Source of the DNA: Bacteroidetes bacterium GWF2_38_335
Lineage (GTDB): Bacteria; Bacteroidota; Bacteroidia; Bacteroidales; GWF2-38-335
Reading direction: 5' to 3'
DNA: 64,000 bases
NCBI GenBank assembly: GCA_001769535.1
Contig: MEOH01000022.1
Location: 62,001 to 126,000 of the forward strand
Under the pieces are notes generated by a model. That model saw only the letters and a program-made list of their open reading frames with translations. It had not been told where the DNA came from and ran no database searches. Below, in pieces: positions 34,297 through 43,506 of the stretch. Position 1 is the stretch's first letter, and every line of letters begins with the position of its first letter. The position numbers and the translations under genes were made by a program.

Positions 34297-35316
34297 ATGC
34301 ACTACAATACTGCTTATATCATTGGTTTTCTGAATTCCCTGACTATCAGGAAATGCCTTAATATTCTAAAGGTATATTTCTCCTATTATTCATCCCGCCT
34401 AACGGGAAAGATTAGTCACCGCGGAATGCCATTTAGTTTGGCAGCTGAACCCACCAATCTTTGCAACCTGAAATGCCCGCAGTGTCCGTCGGGAATGGAT
34501 TTACTTTCCAGAAAAAAAGGAAATATCGGTACTGAGCTTTATGAGAAAATCATGGATGAATTATCTCCATACCTCATGCATCTGACCCTCTATTTTCAGG
34601 GCGAACCTTTTCTAAATCCCGATCTGACCAAATTAATTTCCATTGCAAAAAACAAGAAAATTATCACTGCAATTTCAACCAACGGGCATTTTTTAACTGA
34701 GGATAATTGTGAGAAAATTATCACTGCAGGACTGGATCGGATAATTATTTCAATGGATGGCCTTGATCAGAAAACTTATGAGAAATACCGGGTTAATGGT
34801 GATTTTCAGAAAGTGGTTGATGGTATTAAAACCCTTGTGGATAAAAGGAAAAAACTGAAAAAATCAAATCCTTTTATCGAGCTGCAGTTTTTAGTATTCA
34901 GTCACAATGAGCACCAGATAATAGATTTCAGAAAATTTGCAAAATACTACGGGGCTGACAGTGCCAAAATAAAAACGGCCCAGATTTATAATCCGGATTC
35001 TAATTCCGAAATGATTCCTTCATCAGATAAATATTCAAGATACAAAAAAGACAATCAGGGGAAATATCAGATAAAATCATCCTTAAAAAACCATTGCTTC
35101 AGAATGTGGTCATCTGCCGTGGTTTTGCATGATGGAAGAGTAAGTCCTTGCTGTTTCGACAAAGATGCCACTTTTGTTTTGGGAGATCTGAATGATAGTA
35201 CTTTCGGAAAAATTTTTAAATCGGACGAGTACAATAAATTCAGAAACAGTGTTTTTTCTGAGCGAAAAAACATTGAAATGTGTTGCAATTGTACCGAAGG
35301 ACTCAAAACCCGTTAA
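34297..35316 (+). CDS. Radical SAM/SPASM-domain enzyme
   Basis: A 339-residue enzyme. EPTNLCNLKCPQCPSG holds the CxxxCxxC motif for the S-adenosylmethionine-binding [4Fe-4S] cluster. The radical SAM barrel continues with LYFQGEPFLNPDLTKLISIA and ISTNGHFLTEDN, then IIISMDGLDQKTYEKYRVNG. A C-terminal SPASM-type region has Cys in NHCFRMWSSAVVLHDGRVSP, CCFDKDATFVLGDLN and IEMCCNCTEG, for auxiliary clusters. SPASM proteins modify peptides, proteins or cofactors. The ATG at 34297 is used; the open frame extends 29 codons further into the palindromic repeats, which are not coding-like. No obvious precursor peptide gene is adjacent. Its stop overlaps the convergent activase gene by 4 bp. Confidence 0.87.
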   Translation: MHYNTAYIIGFLNSLTIRKCLNILKVYFSYYSSRLTGKISHRGMPFSLAAEPTNLCNLKCPQCPSGMDLLSRKKGNIGTELYEKIMDELSPYLMHLTLYFQGEPFLNPDLTKLISIAKNKKIITAISTNGHFLTEDNCEKIITAGLDRIIISMDGLDQKTYEKYRVNGDFQKVVDGIKTLVDKRKKLKKSNPFIELQFLVFSHNEHQIIDFRKFAKYYGADSAKIKTAQIYNPDSNSEMIPSSDKYSRYKKDNQGKYQIKSSLKNHCFRMWSSAVVLHDGRVSPCCFDKDATFVLGDLNDSTFGKIFKSDEYNKFRNSVFSERKNIEMCCNCTEGLKTR

Positions 35317-36056
35317 GGTGCATTGAGAATCGCACAACCCAAAGCTCCCGTTATCTGAGGATTTTCAGGAATTAACAAATTTGCTCCCAACAATTCAGAC
35401 AACAAAACACCGATGGCCGGATTTTTTGCAACGCCGCCCACAAAAGCAATATCATTCTCAATTCCCACTCTTTTTAGCAGCGAAGCCGAACGTGCAGCAA
35501 TTGAATAATGAATTCCCCGCGAAATTCCATCCCTGTTGTGGCCTTTTGCCAGCATAGACACCACTTCCGATTCGGCAAAAACAGTACACATGCTGCTGAT
35601 GTTCTCTTTTTCTTTGGTGTTTAGCGCAGCTTTTCCAAACTCATCAATGCTGTATCGTAATGCCATGGACATGATCTCCAGAAAACGCCCCGTGCCGGCT
35701 GCACATTTGTCGTTCATCTCAAATTTCCTGATTCTTCCCTTTTCATCCAACGAAATGGCTTTGGTGTCCTGACCACCAATATCTAAAATGGTGCGCACCT
35801 GTGGATATAGAAAATGGATTCCTGTTGCAAAAGCTTTTATTTCGCTGATTACTTCGCATTTAAAATGCTCGGCAAAAAGATGCCGCCCATAGCCCGTGGC
35901 TGTTATACTTTCATAAGACTTGTTTTCAAGAAGTTTTTTACACACTTCTATGGTGTTAAAAGTATTTTCCACCACCTGTGAAGAAAGGATGTGCCCATTT
36001 TCTAAAAAAACTGTTTTTATTGTCCTCGAACCAATGTCTATTCCTGCTGTTTTCAT
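35313..36056 (-). CDS. ATPase activator of double-cubane / 2-hydroxyacyl-CoA dehydratase type (YjiL/HgdC-like)
   Basis: A 247-residue ASKHA-fold ATPase (BadF/BadG/BcrA/BcrD family). It has AGIDIGSRTIKTVFLENGHI (phosphate loop), TILDIGGQDTKAISLDEKGR, NDKCAAGTGRFLEIMS and ISSMCTVFAESEVVSMLAKG. The two Cys in these blocks are those that bind the [4Fe-4S] cluster between monomers of the homodimer. FVGGVAKNPAIGVLLSELLG is the adenosine-binding region. Such activators use ATP hydrolysis to push a low-potential electron onto a partner iron-sulphur protein. The partner is encoded immediately upstream (36105-37382). The enzyme is oxygen-sensitive, implying anaerobic use. Confidence 0.92.
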   Translation of the reverse strand: MKTAGIDIGSRTIKTVFLENGHILSSQVVENTFNTIEVCKKLLENKSYESITATGYGRHLFAEHFKCEVISEIKAFATGIHFLYPQVRTILDIGGQDTKAISLDEKGRIRKFEMNDKCAAGTGRFLEIMSMALRYSIDEFGKAALNTKEKENISSMCTVFAESEVVSMLAKGHNRDGISRGIHYSIAARSASLLKRVGIENDIAFVGGVAKNPAIGVLLSELLGANLLIPENPQITGALGCAILNAP

Positions 36057-36070
36057 TACTTCTAGTTATT

Positions 36071-36098
36071 ATAACCCCGGCCTGAAGGCCGGGGTTAT
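36071..36098. terminator. Hairpin inside the reductase-activase operon (ATAACCCCGGC family)
   Basis: ATAACCCCGGCC (36071-36082) pairs perfectly with GGCCGGGGTTAT (36087-36098) around a TGAA loop. It lies between two co-directional minus-strand genes 48 bp apart. No strong T-tract follows on the minus strand, so partial termination or mRNA protection is plausible. Confidence 0.7.
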
Positions 36099-36104
36099 GA
36101 AATA

Positions 36105-37382
36105 TCATCCTTTAATTCTTTCAATAAACGCTTCAATCCTTGTTTTCAATTGGCCGGCGTCTTCCTGACTGTAATCGGTTTCAACTCTGAGCACAGGAAT
36201 CCCTTCTTTTTCAAGACTTTTTTCAATGCCCATGGATTCGTGCAGGTACGGCTGGCAAAACTGAAGTCCGTAATGCAGCACACCGTCTGCTTTGTATTCC
36301 TTTACCATTTCACGGATATGATTCAGGCGGTCTTCGTTTGGAGTAAATATGGCACAATCAACTTTCAGATATCTGTCCACAATATAATCAAATTGCTGAT
36401 CAATTGAATTTCCGGTATTTTCCACAAAATTTCGGGTACCTCTTTCGCCTGTGCACATTTCTTCGCCCACAATTACAGCATTAGAAGTTTCTGTAATAAA
36501 TGGAATTTTCCAGTTTGGAACAGCCATGGGGCAGCCCGAAACAAGAATGCGGGCAGTGTTTTCATTAAATACGCCGTTTTTCTCTTTTATTCTGATTTCC
36601 AGTTCATCGCAAAGAGCATTTACCGAGTTGGTAAACCTGATGGGGTCGTCATAAAAATATATCTGGTTGATTAGTAAAGCATCAAGTCCTGAAATAGGAG
36701 CGGGGTTAGTTGCTCTGAGCATAGCCAGTCTTTTTACTGCTTTTCTTTTGTTGTTCACAATTTCGATTCCTTTTTTCAGACTTTCAGGGGTAATTTTGTT
36801 GCCTGAAATTTCTTCGAGTTTATCAGCAAATCTTTTATATTCTGCTTTCAGCAATGCTTTTCCCGAGGGTGATTTCATCTGGGGAATATCCATCACATAT
36901 AAATTTCCCACCAGGTCTTTGTACGACTCGTAAGCTTTTTTCTTGCCATCGCAGGTGTTTTCGCCAACGATGAGATCGGTTGATTCAATATACGGGCAAA
37001 CTTTGGCCAGTTTAAAACCAAAAACTGATTTGATGAGCGAACAGGTGTTGCGTGGAACATACTGTTCAGCTGCCTCAAAACCCAGTTCGGCTCCGGCGCA
37101 AAGCCCCACACAAACTCCGTTTACCGCCAAAACAAGTTCTTCGGGAACAAAAACGCAGAAGGTTCCGATAATTTTTCGGCCTTCGGCTTTTGCATCCATG
37201 AGTTCCTTTATGCGAAGTCCATGAACTTCACTCATAACAAAGTCAAAATATTCCATGCCTTTAGGCCTGTTTTTCTGACTGAGAAATACATCCTGATAAG
37301 CTTTACCGACGATATTCAGGACAGCGTCGTGGGTTGCCAGATCCAATCCAAGGTCTGACCACATTTTTGTGTAATCTGCCAT
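36105..37382 (-). CDS. Double-cubane-cluster anaerobic reductase (YjiM-like, 2-hydroxyacyl-CoA dehydratase superfamily)
   Basis: A 425-residue protein of the HgdB/DCCP family. Conserved blocks include GRKIIGTFCVFVPEELVLAV, VCVGLCAGAELGFEAAEQYV, NTCSLIKSVFG, VCPYIESTDLIVGENTCDGK, SGCPMAVPNWK, EMCTGERGTRN and HYGLQFCQPYLHESMGIEK. The many Cys can ligate the [8Fe-9S] double-cubane cluster characterised in a close family member, which reduces small molecules with ATP-driven electrons. The physiological substrate is unknown. Unlike dehydratases, it has no second subunit gene beside it, which favours the DCCP/YjiM assignment. The activase follows 48 bp downstream, so they form a two-component system. 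Confidence 0.88.
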   Translation of the reverse strand: MADYTKMWSDLGLDLATHDAVLNIVGKAYQDVFLSQKNRPKGMEYFDFVMSEVHGLRIKELMDAKAEGRKIIGTFCVFVPEELVLAVNGVCVGLCAGAELGFEAAEQYVPRNTCSLIKSVFGFKLAKVCPYIESTDLIVGENTCDGKKKAYESYKDLVGNLYVMDIPQMKSPSGKALLKAEYKRFADKLEEISGNKITPESLKKGIEIVNNKRKAVKRLAMLRATNPAPISGLDALLINQIYFYDDPIRFTNSVNALCDELEIRIKEKNGVFNENTARILVSGCPMAVPNWKIPFITETSNAVIVGEEMCTGERGTRNFVENTGNSIDQQFDYIVDRYLKVDCAIFTPNEDRLNHIREMVKEYKADGVLHYGLQFCQPYLHESMGIEKSLEKEGIPVLRVETDYSQEDAGQLKTRIEAFIERIKG

Positions 37383-37747
37383 AATAAAAATTGATTAATA
37401 TTAAATTAAGTTTGGATAAACATGGAAAATCTGAACCTCCCAAATAGCTGAGAGTTCGATTATTTTTGTTGTAGAAAAGGAAAATTTTAAAGGAGAAAAG
37501 AAGGCAAAGAAATATCCGGCAGTAACAATTAATTACAGCAATACCATGCGCAAGGCAGGGCTTTAACGGTGTAATTGCCGGCAGTGACATAATTATTAAA
37601 CCTTAAGATGTTATAGCATCCTGAGGTTTGGAATCATATTTTTACTTTGTTGTACATTTCTTAAAATCAAAAATTGATAGTGGGGTAAATATATAAAAAT
37701 ATTGAAAGTAAAACGATTTTGGAATAATCTTTTTGATAAATCCTGAC
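37383..37747. other. 365-bp gap between reductase and primase genes
   Basis: No credible gene; the longest frame here is a non-ATG continuation without family features. It contains a hairpin: AAACCTTAAGATG (37598-37610) against CATCCTGAGGTTT (37617-37629), two G-U type mismatches, which could end the primase transcript. CCGGCAGT occurs twice (about 37516 and 37578). Confidence 0.5.
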
Positions 37748-39670
37748 TTACATGATGGTTCTTTCCCCCAGGTCATTGGAAAGTTGGTTTTTGACCTTGT
37801 CAAGTAAAATAATCTGCTGCATGAGGTCGTTCAGCAATTCGGTATTATTCTCTTCCTGGGCCGCCATCATTTTATTGGTAATTTCTTTGATCAGAAGTTT
37901 GGTGTATTTGTATTTAAACTCGTTGATTGCCTTTGGTACTATTTTTTTCAGGATCATATCTTCGGTCTCCACCTTGCTGTCATAACGGGTCCATAGCTTG
38001 CTCAACCTGTTGTTTTCAGTAAGAAGATCGGCAGCAACTTTACAAATTGCAGCGTCGTTATGGTTAATAAAATATTTGCTTTCCAACTCACGGTCTTCCG
38101 AAAGTGCTTTGAGGTATTCATTAAAAATTCTGCTGTAAACGGGGTGTTTCAAAAGCAGGTCGTCTTTTAAAAGTTGTTTTGTAACGTATCCGGCCACGGT
38201 TATTTTTTCTTTATCCTCGTTACCCGGATATAGTTCCTTTTCTGCGTAATGCAGGAGGACTCTTATAATTTCCCTTTCTTCTTCATAGAATTCGCCCGGA
38301 CTGATTACCTGCTGGGGAGCTTGCTGCCGTGGTTCGTCGGGGATGTTTTCCTCGGTTTTCGGAGTGGTTTTTTTCCGCAGGCGCGCATTAACCTCAAAGT
38401 GAAGCATTTCTTCTTCCACTTTCATGAGTTTGCTGCACAAAGAGATATATTCTGAACGAAGCGGCTTATCAGGAATTACCGCAATGGAACTTACAATATC
38501 CCGAATCAATCCGGCCCTTTTAGTCGGATCATCCTTGGCTTCTTCCAGCAGTAATTTTGTCTTGAACGAAATAAAATCCTTTTCTTCCTTCTTAAGAAAT
38601 TCCATCACTCCGCTGGATCCTACAGAGCGCGAGAATGAATCGGGATCTTCACCATCGGGAAACAGAGCCACTTTTACATTCATTCCTTCCTCAAGAATGA
38701 GGTCAATTCCCCTGATGGCAGCCTTTAAACCGGCCGCATCACCGTCAAAAAGAACGGTAATATTATTCGTAAAACGCTTGATTAGTCTGATTTGCTGACT
38801 GGTAAGAGCAGTTCCCGAAGAAGCCACCACATTTTCTATTCCGGCCTGATGGAAAGAGGTTACATCAATATACCCTTCAACAAGGTAACATTTATCGAGA
38901 TTTACAATGGATTTTTTTGCAAAATACAACCCGTACAGCACATTACTCTTGTGGTAAATGTCCGATTCGGGTGAATTGAGGTATTTGGCAATTTTCTTAT
39001 CCGATTTCAGGGTTCTGCCCCCAAACCCAATAACCTGTCCGGATATCGAATGAATCGGAAAAATAATTCGTCCCGAAAACCGATCAGCCTGCCATTCCTC
39101 TTTCTTAACGGTAAGTCCGGTTTGTTCCAGGAATTCAATCTTATAACCGTTTTTAAGTGCTTCCTGGGTGAAAGCATCTTTGCGGTCGGGGCAGTAACCG
39201 ATTTGGAATTTTTCGGAAATAGGAGCAGAAAATCCTCTTTCTTTCAGATAACTTTGTCCGATGGCTATACCCTCCATATCTTCCTGAAGCATCCTTGAAA
39301 AATATTTCTGGGCAAAAGAAGAAACAGCCAAAAGGCTTTCGCGTGCACTTTTTTGTGCTTTGTCGTCTTCGGTTTGTTCTTTTTCAACAATGTCGATGTG
39401 ATATTTTTTTGCCAGAAACCTGAGGGCTTCAACATAAGTCATTTGCTCATGTTCCATGATGAAGCTTACCGAGTTTCCGCCTTTGCCGCAGCCAAAGCAC
39501 TTAAAAATTCCCCGTGAAGGAGAAACGTTAAAAGAAGGTGTTTTTTCGTTATGAAACGGACACAGGCCAATATAATTTGTACCTCGCTTTTTGAGCGTGA
39601 CATATTCCTGCACCACGTCAAGGATATCAGCGGTATCAATAATTTTGTCAACGGTACTGTGATCAATCAT
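37748..39670 (-). CDS. dnaG: DNA primase DnaG
   Basis: A 640-residue primase that lays RNA primers at the replication fork. The N-terminal CHC2 zinc domain has YIGLCPFHNEKTPSFNVSPS followed by GIFKCFGCGKGGN. The catalytic core (about 120-370) includes FGGRTLKSDKKIAKYLNSPE, the TOPRIM Glu in CYLVEGYIDVTSFHQAGIEN, SSGTALTSQQIRLIKRF and the Asp pair in ITVLFDGDAAGLKAAIRG. The C-terminal 200 residues form the helicase-binding region, poorly conserved as expected. Length is normal. It is apparently a single gene without the rpsU/rpoD partners found in other bacteria. Confidence 0.97.
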   Translation of the reverse strand: MIDHSTVDKIIDTADILDVVQEYVTLKKRGTNYIGLCPFHNEKTPSFNVSPSRGIFKCFGCGKGGNSVSFIMEHEQMTYVEALRFLAKKYHIDIVEKEQTEDDKAQKSARESLLAVSSFAQKYFSRMLQEDMEGIAIGQSYLKERGFSAPISEKFQIGYCPDRKDAFTQEALKNGYKIEFLEQTGLTVKKEEWQADRFSGRIIFPIHSISGQVIGFGGRTLKSDKKIAKYLNSPESDIYHKSNVLYGLYFAKKSIVNLDKCYLVEGYIDVTSFHQAGIENVVASSGTALTSQQIRLIKRFTNNITVLFDGDAAGLKAAIRGIDLILEEGMNVKVALFPDGEDPDSFSRSVGSSGVMEFLKKEEKDFISFKTKLLLEEAKDDPTKRAGLIRDIVSSIAVIPDKPLRSEYISLCSKLMKVEEEMLHFEVNARLRKKTTPKTEENIPDEPRQQAPQQVISPGEFYEEEREIIRVLLHYAEKELYPGNEDKEKITVAGYVTKQLLKDDLLLKHPVYSRIFNEYLKALSEDRELESKYFINHNDAAICKVAADLLTENNRLSKLWTRYDSKVETEDMILKKIVPKAINEFKYKYTKLLIKEITNKMMAAQEENNTELLNDLMQQIILLDKVKNQLSNDLGERTIM

Positions 39671-39749
39671 ATCATGAAAATTGGGGGTACTAAGTTAAAA
39701 CAATAACCATGGGTTTGCAATGGTTTTATGCATCTTGTTGATAAAAAAC

Positions 39750-39776
39750 AAAAGAGCCGGCAGGCCGGCTCTTTTA
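39750..39776 (-). terminator. Terminator of the 234-residue cargo gene
   Basis: AAAAGAGCCGG (39750-39760) pairs with CCGGCTCTTTT (39765-39775), A/T-tracts on both sides. It lies 42 bp past the stop of the gene at 39818 and before the primase start. Confidence 0.9.
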
Positions 39777-39817
39777 CAGTAATTTATGTCTATAAACTAA
39801 TCTGAGTAAAATCTTGT

Positions 39818-40522
39818 TTAGTGACTTACAATTAATTTCATTGATTTTAAATTTTTTCCTCCGACAACAACCGAACAGATATAAGTGCCTGAGGGCAAAT
39901 CTGAAGTATTGATCACCTGTTTGCCGGATGCACTGTTCAGTTGTACTGATTTAACTTCTTTACCAATAATATTCCTGATAACCAGCGAACCATCATTTCC
40001 CATCAGGTCATAAGTGAAAACAGCCTGGTTGTTTGAAGGGTTGGGGTAAACAGATAAATTGTCGGTTTTATTTATATCATGGATACTATTAACTCCATTA
40101 TGTGATACATAAATCCAGACTGAGTCAGCAGGGTTTAATTCATCCCAAAAAGTATATTTAAAGGTATAACTTTTATTATTGCTTCCCAATATTATTGATG
40201 GATGAAAATCAAGTTCAGATTCTGCTGTAATTGCTTCATCACATGTAAATGTTGTTCCTGCAAAACAATGTACTCCAAAGCAAAACAAATGTGTGTAAGT
40301 AGAGGGTTTGTCAATATCATACCGATGAAACACACAATTTATATCTGAGGAGGAACCATTGTGAACAGCAAAATGGTAATCAAAATTGTGATTGGGAGCA
40401 ATGCTGTCAAAATGCATTTCCTGATTTGTATAATCTGTACCATTATAACTTATTGATAACTGAGCATTTGATATAGAAACAAACACTGTCAGGATAAATA
40501 GTGAAAGTAAAAGTTTTTTCAT
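39818..40522 (-). CDS. Small T9SS type A cargo
   Basis: A 234-residue secreted protein. Signal peptide MKKLLLSLFILTVFVSISNA. The passenger (about 22-150) is beta-rich with FDYHFAVHNGSSSDINCVFH, several Cys (CFGVHCF, FTCDE) and FKYTFWDELNPADSVWIYVS; it may be an Ig-like fold but I cannot name a family. The C-terminal 75 residues are a type A sorting domain (NLSVYPNPSNNQAVFTY, GTYICSVVVGGKNLKSMKL). It is divergently oriented from the 866-residue cargo at 40854. Confidence 0.88.
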   Translation of the reverse strand: MKKLLLSLFILTVFVSISNAQLSISYNGTDYTNQEMHFDSIAPNHNFDYHFAVHNGSSSDINCVFHRYDIDKPSTYTHLFCFGVHCFAGTTFTCDEAITAESELDFHPSIILGSNNKSYTFKYTFWDELNPADSVWIYVSHNGVNSIHDINKTDNLSVYPNPSNNQAVFTYDLMGNDGSLVIRNIIGKEVKSVQLNSASGKQVINTSDLPSGTYICSVVVGGKNLKSMKLIVSH

Positions 40523-40550
40523 AATTTTTTCAATTTATTGATTGTCTTGA

Positions 40551-40558
40551 CAAAGATA
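40551..40558 (-). promoter_or_regulatory. -7 promoter element of the 234-residue cargo
   Basis: The reverse strand reads TATCTTTG, matching TAnnTTTG, 28 bp before the ATG at 40522. No clear -33 box was seen. Confidence 0.45.
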
Positions 40559-40853
40559 CGAAAAAACAGGACGAAAGTTTGCGTTATTTTTATGTGGGTT
40601 TTTGATAAAAAAGAAAAAAACACACGTAAAATAAAGATATTCAATAATTAAGCATCAAAATATTGAAAATACAGATTTTATAAATTACGGTAATTTCCGT
40701 ACGTGATTCAGCAAGGCTTTTATAGGTGAATTGATTGATTTTGCATATATTTAGAAAAAAACACCTGTATTATGCAACCAAGCGAACGAAAAAATGATCT
40801 ATATTTATAGATATTTTAAACAAGTAAAATTTTAAAACTAAAATTGAATATTT
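40559..40853. other. AT-rich regulatory gap between divergent T9SS cargo genes
   Basis: No gene. Two dyads stand out: ACGG-taattt-CCGT (about 40687-40700) and ATCTATA-TT-TATAGAT (40797-40812), the latter 41 bp before the ATG at 40854. TATATTTA at 40746 resembles a -7 box. These could be operator or promoter elements for the 866-residue cargo. Confidence 0.4.
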
Positions 40854-43454
40854 ATGAAAAAAGTGTACATTTTATTTATCGCCTTATTGATTGCAGGCGT
40901 TAGTTTTGCACAGTACTCTTCAAAGCAAAACGCTGTAAAAGGCATTGTAAATCAAAAAGCTCAGGCTAAACCTGTTTACAATGTAAAAGACGTTGCAGTT
41001 GATTATTTTACTGAAGGATTTGAAGGTGCTGACCTTGCTGCAACCGGCTGGACAACTAATGATGCAGATGGGGACGGCCAGGTATGGACAATCGTCGCAG
41101 CTTCTCCGGGTCCTCACAGCGGAACAAAAAATGCTTCCTCAGCATCATGGAACAGTACTCCGCTGACTCCAAACAACTGGTTGATTTCTCCACAAATTGA
41201 CCTGACCAGTGCCTCAGGAACCATTTTTCTGAAGTACTTTGTTGCTGCTCAGGATCCCGATTGGGAATCAGAACATTATTCAGTTAATGTTTCAACTACC
41301 GGAACAGCAGTTGCAAATTTTACTCAGGTTCTTGATGAAACATTGCCGGTTGTTGGTACTTCTTTAACTTATTTTGAAAGATCAATTGACCTTTCAGCTT
41401 ATGCAGGACAGCAAATTTATATTGCTTTCAGGCATTATAACTGTACTGATATGTTCAGAATCAACATTGATGATGTTTCTGTTTATCAGGAAACAACAAC
41501 AGATGGTGCCATAACAGGTGTTACAGCTCCTAACAATGATAGCGATTGTTCTTTAACAGCTGCTGAACCTGTAACTATTACTATTTTCAATAATGGTGGG
41601 GTTGCTCTTTCAGGATTTCAGGCATCTTATTCAATCAATGGTGGCGCTCCTGTTACCGAAACCGTTGCCGCTACAATTGCTCCGGCTGCTTCTTATAACT
41701 ATACATTTACTGCTACTGCAAACCTTTCTGCTTTAGATTACTATGATATGGTTTTTGACCTCAATATTACAGGTGATGCTAATGCTGCAAATGATGGTTG
41801 GACAACAGAAGTTAGAAATACTGACGGTGTAATTATATTTGAAGTTCAATCTGATGCTACAGGCGACCAGGAAGTATTTATTACAAATAGTGCTGCAGAA
41901 GAAGTTTGGTATCATGGACCCTATCAGTGGGATTTAACAACAGTAGATCAGATTTGTGTTCTTGATGATGATTGTTATACTATTGAATTTAATGCAGGCG
42001 GTTCTAATACTGTAATTGCTGACTATAACGGAACAGAAATTTATAACGAGGCATTAACAGGTAGTGCAACCATTTACGCCATAGGCGGAAACTGTGCAGC
42101 TCTTGACGCTTCACTGGATGCACTTACTTTCCCGGGATATACTCTTCCTTCAACAAACGTAAACATTACCGGAACTGTTCAGAATGTTGGTTCAACTAAC
42201 ATTACTTCTTATTCAGTTTCTTATACAATTGATGGTGGTGCTTCAGTTGGAACATATAACGTTACCGGTGTTAATATTGCAACTGGTGGAACACATGATT
42301 TCACTCATAACGTTCCTTTTAATACTGCAACTGAAGATACTTATACAATTGAAGTTACTGTTTCAAACGTTAATGGCGCTACTGATGAAAATCTTTCAAA
42401 CAATGTTCTTTCAAAAAGTTTGCTTGTTACTTCAAGCTTAATGCAGAGATTGGTTGTTTGGGAAGAATTCTCAACTGAATCATGCCCCAACTGTCCTCCG
42501 GTTATGGATGCAATGTTAGCTTACGAAGCAACTCAGCCAAATATGGTTATGATGACCCACCATTCTGGTTACTACACCGATTTCTTAACAATCACAGAAA
42601 GTGAAGATGCCGGTATGATGTTGTTCTATAATGATGGTGGTGGTTCTTATGCTCCTGCCGGAATGTGCGACAGATTCTACAATGGTGAAGATAATGATCA
42701 GGATGGAACCCCGGAACCAGGTCCGGTATTTTGGCCAGGTAGTGGATACGGTGAAGCAATTATTGATGCAAAAGTTGAAGAACCAGCATTTGTTTCTGTA
42801 AATCTCAATGGTACATACAATGCAAGTACCAATGCTCTTAACCTTACTGTTTCAGGATCATTCTTAACCGATTTTACAGGTACTTATGGTGTTTCTGTAT
42901 GGATTTGCCAGAATAATATTCAGGAAAGTGCTTCAGGACAATCAGGTGCAACTTATTCACCTTACATTCACCAGCATGCTGTAAGAGATGTTATCTCTAC
43001 TTCAATGTGGGGCGATCAGATTACTACTCCTACCACTGCAGGATCAAATTACTCAAAAACATACACATTCACTGGCAATGCAGCATGGGTTGATGCTGAT
43101 CTTTATTTAGTTGCTTTTGTAAATAAAATCAATGCATCAGACATTAATGCTCGTGATATCCAGAACGCTGGAACTGTAGAAGTTTTAAGTATTGAACCAG
43201 TTGGTAATAGCGAAGTTGTTGCTCCAGGTAACATTCAGATGTATCCGAATCCTTCAAACGGAACTGTTAATTTTATGAATGTTGAAAATTCAGTTATCAG
43301 CATTTATAACATGCTTGGCGAAGTTGTTTACTCAACAACATCCAATAACATGTTTAAATCAATTGACCTTTCTAATCTTGAGAACGGTACTTACGTTGCC
43401 AGAGTTTCTCAGAATGGAAATATCGTAACTAAAAAAGTTGTTATTAATAAATAA
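40854..43454 (+). CDS. T9SS type A cargo with choice-of-anchor J and Omp28-type thioredoxin-like domains
   Basis: An 866-residue secreted protein. Signal peptide MKKVYILFIALLIAGVSFA. A choice-of-anchor J (MAM-like) domain (about 50-215) has FTEGFEGADLAATGWTTNDA, NNWLISPQIDLTSASGTIFL and MFRINIDDVSVY. CARDB-like beta domains follow (about 220-520). An Omp28-type domain (about 525-775) starts VVWEEFSTESCPNCPPVMDA with a CxxC pair like thioredoxin-fold proteins. The protein ends in a type A sorting domain (MYPNPSNGTVNFMN ... NGTYVARVSQNGN). Codons such as GCT, GTT, ACT and AAC dominate more than in neighbouring genes, consistent with high expression. A second Omp28 gene is at 49919. Confidence 0.9.
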   Translation: MKKVYILFIALLIAGVSFAQYSSKQNAVKGIVNQKAQAKPVYNVKDVAVDYFTEGFEGADLAATGWTTNDADGDGQVWTIVAASPGPHSGTKNASSASWNSTPLTPNNWLISPQIDLTSASGTIFLKYFVAAQDPDWESEHYSVNVSTTGTAVANFTQVLDETLPVVGTSLTYFERSIDLSAYAGQQIYIAFRHYNCTDMFRINIDDVSVYQETTTDGAITGVTAPNNDSDCSLTAAEPVTITIFNNGGVALSGFQASYSINGGAPVTETVAATIAPAASYNYTFTATANLSALDYYDMVFDLNITGDANAANDGWTTEVRNTDGVIIFEVQSDATGDQEVFITNSAAEEVWYHGPYQWDLTTVDQICVLDDDCYTIEFNAGGSNTVIADYNGTEIYNEALTGSATIYAIGGNCAALDASLDALTFPGYTLPSTNVNITGTVQNVGSTNITSYSVSYTIDGGASVGTYNVTGVNIATGGTHDFTHNVPFNTATEDTYTIEVTVSNVNGATDENLSNNVLSKSLLVTSSLMQRLVVWEEFSTESCPNCPPVMDAMLAYEATQPNMVMMTHHSGYYTDFLTITESEDAGMMLFYNDGGGSYAPAGMCDRFYNGEDNDQDGTPEPGPVFWPGSGYGEAIIDAKVEEPAFVSVNLNGTYNASTNALNLTVSGSFLTDFTGTYGVSVWICQNNIQESASGQSGATYSPYIHQHAVRDVISTSMWGDQITTPTTAGSNYSKTYTFTGNAAWVDADLYLVAFVNKINASDINARDIQNAGTVEVLSIEPVGNSEVVAPGNIQMYPNPSNGTVNFMNVENSVISIYNMLGEVVYSTTSNNMFKSIDLSNLENGTYVARVSQNGNIVTKKVVINK

Positions 43455-43474
43455 AAACAATTTTAAATTTATTT

Positions 43475-43506
43475 AAAGCCCTACTGAATCAGTGGGGCTT
43501 TTTTAT
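43475..43506 (+). terminator. Terminator of the 866-residue cargo
   Basis: AAAGCCC-t-ACTGA and TCAGT-g-GGGCTTT form a stem with one mismatch, followed by TTTT, 20 bp after the stop. Confidence 0.88.

Noticed and set aside
37303-37590. 95-codon minus-strand frame at the start of the reductase gene
   Set aside because: It overlaps the reductase start in another frame and has no recognisable domain; the rest lies in AT-rich intergenic DNA.
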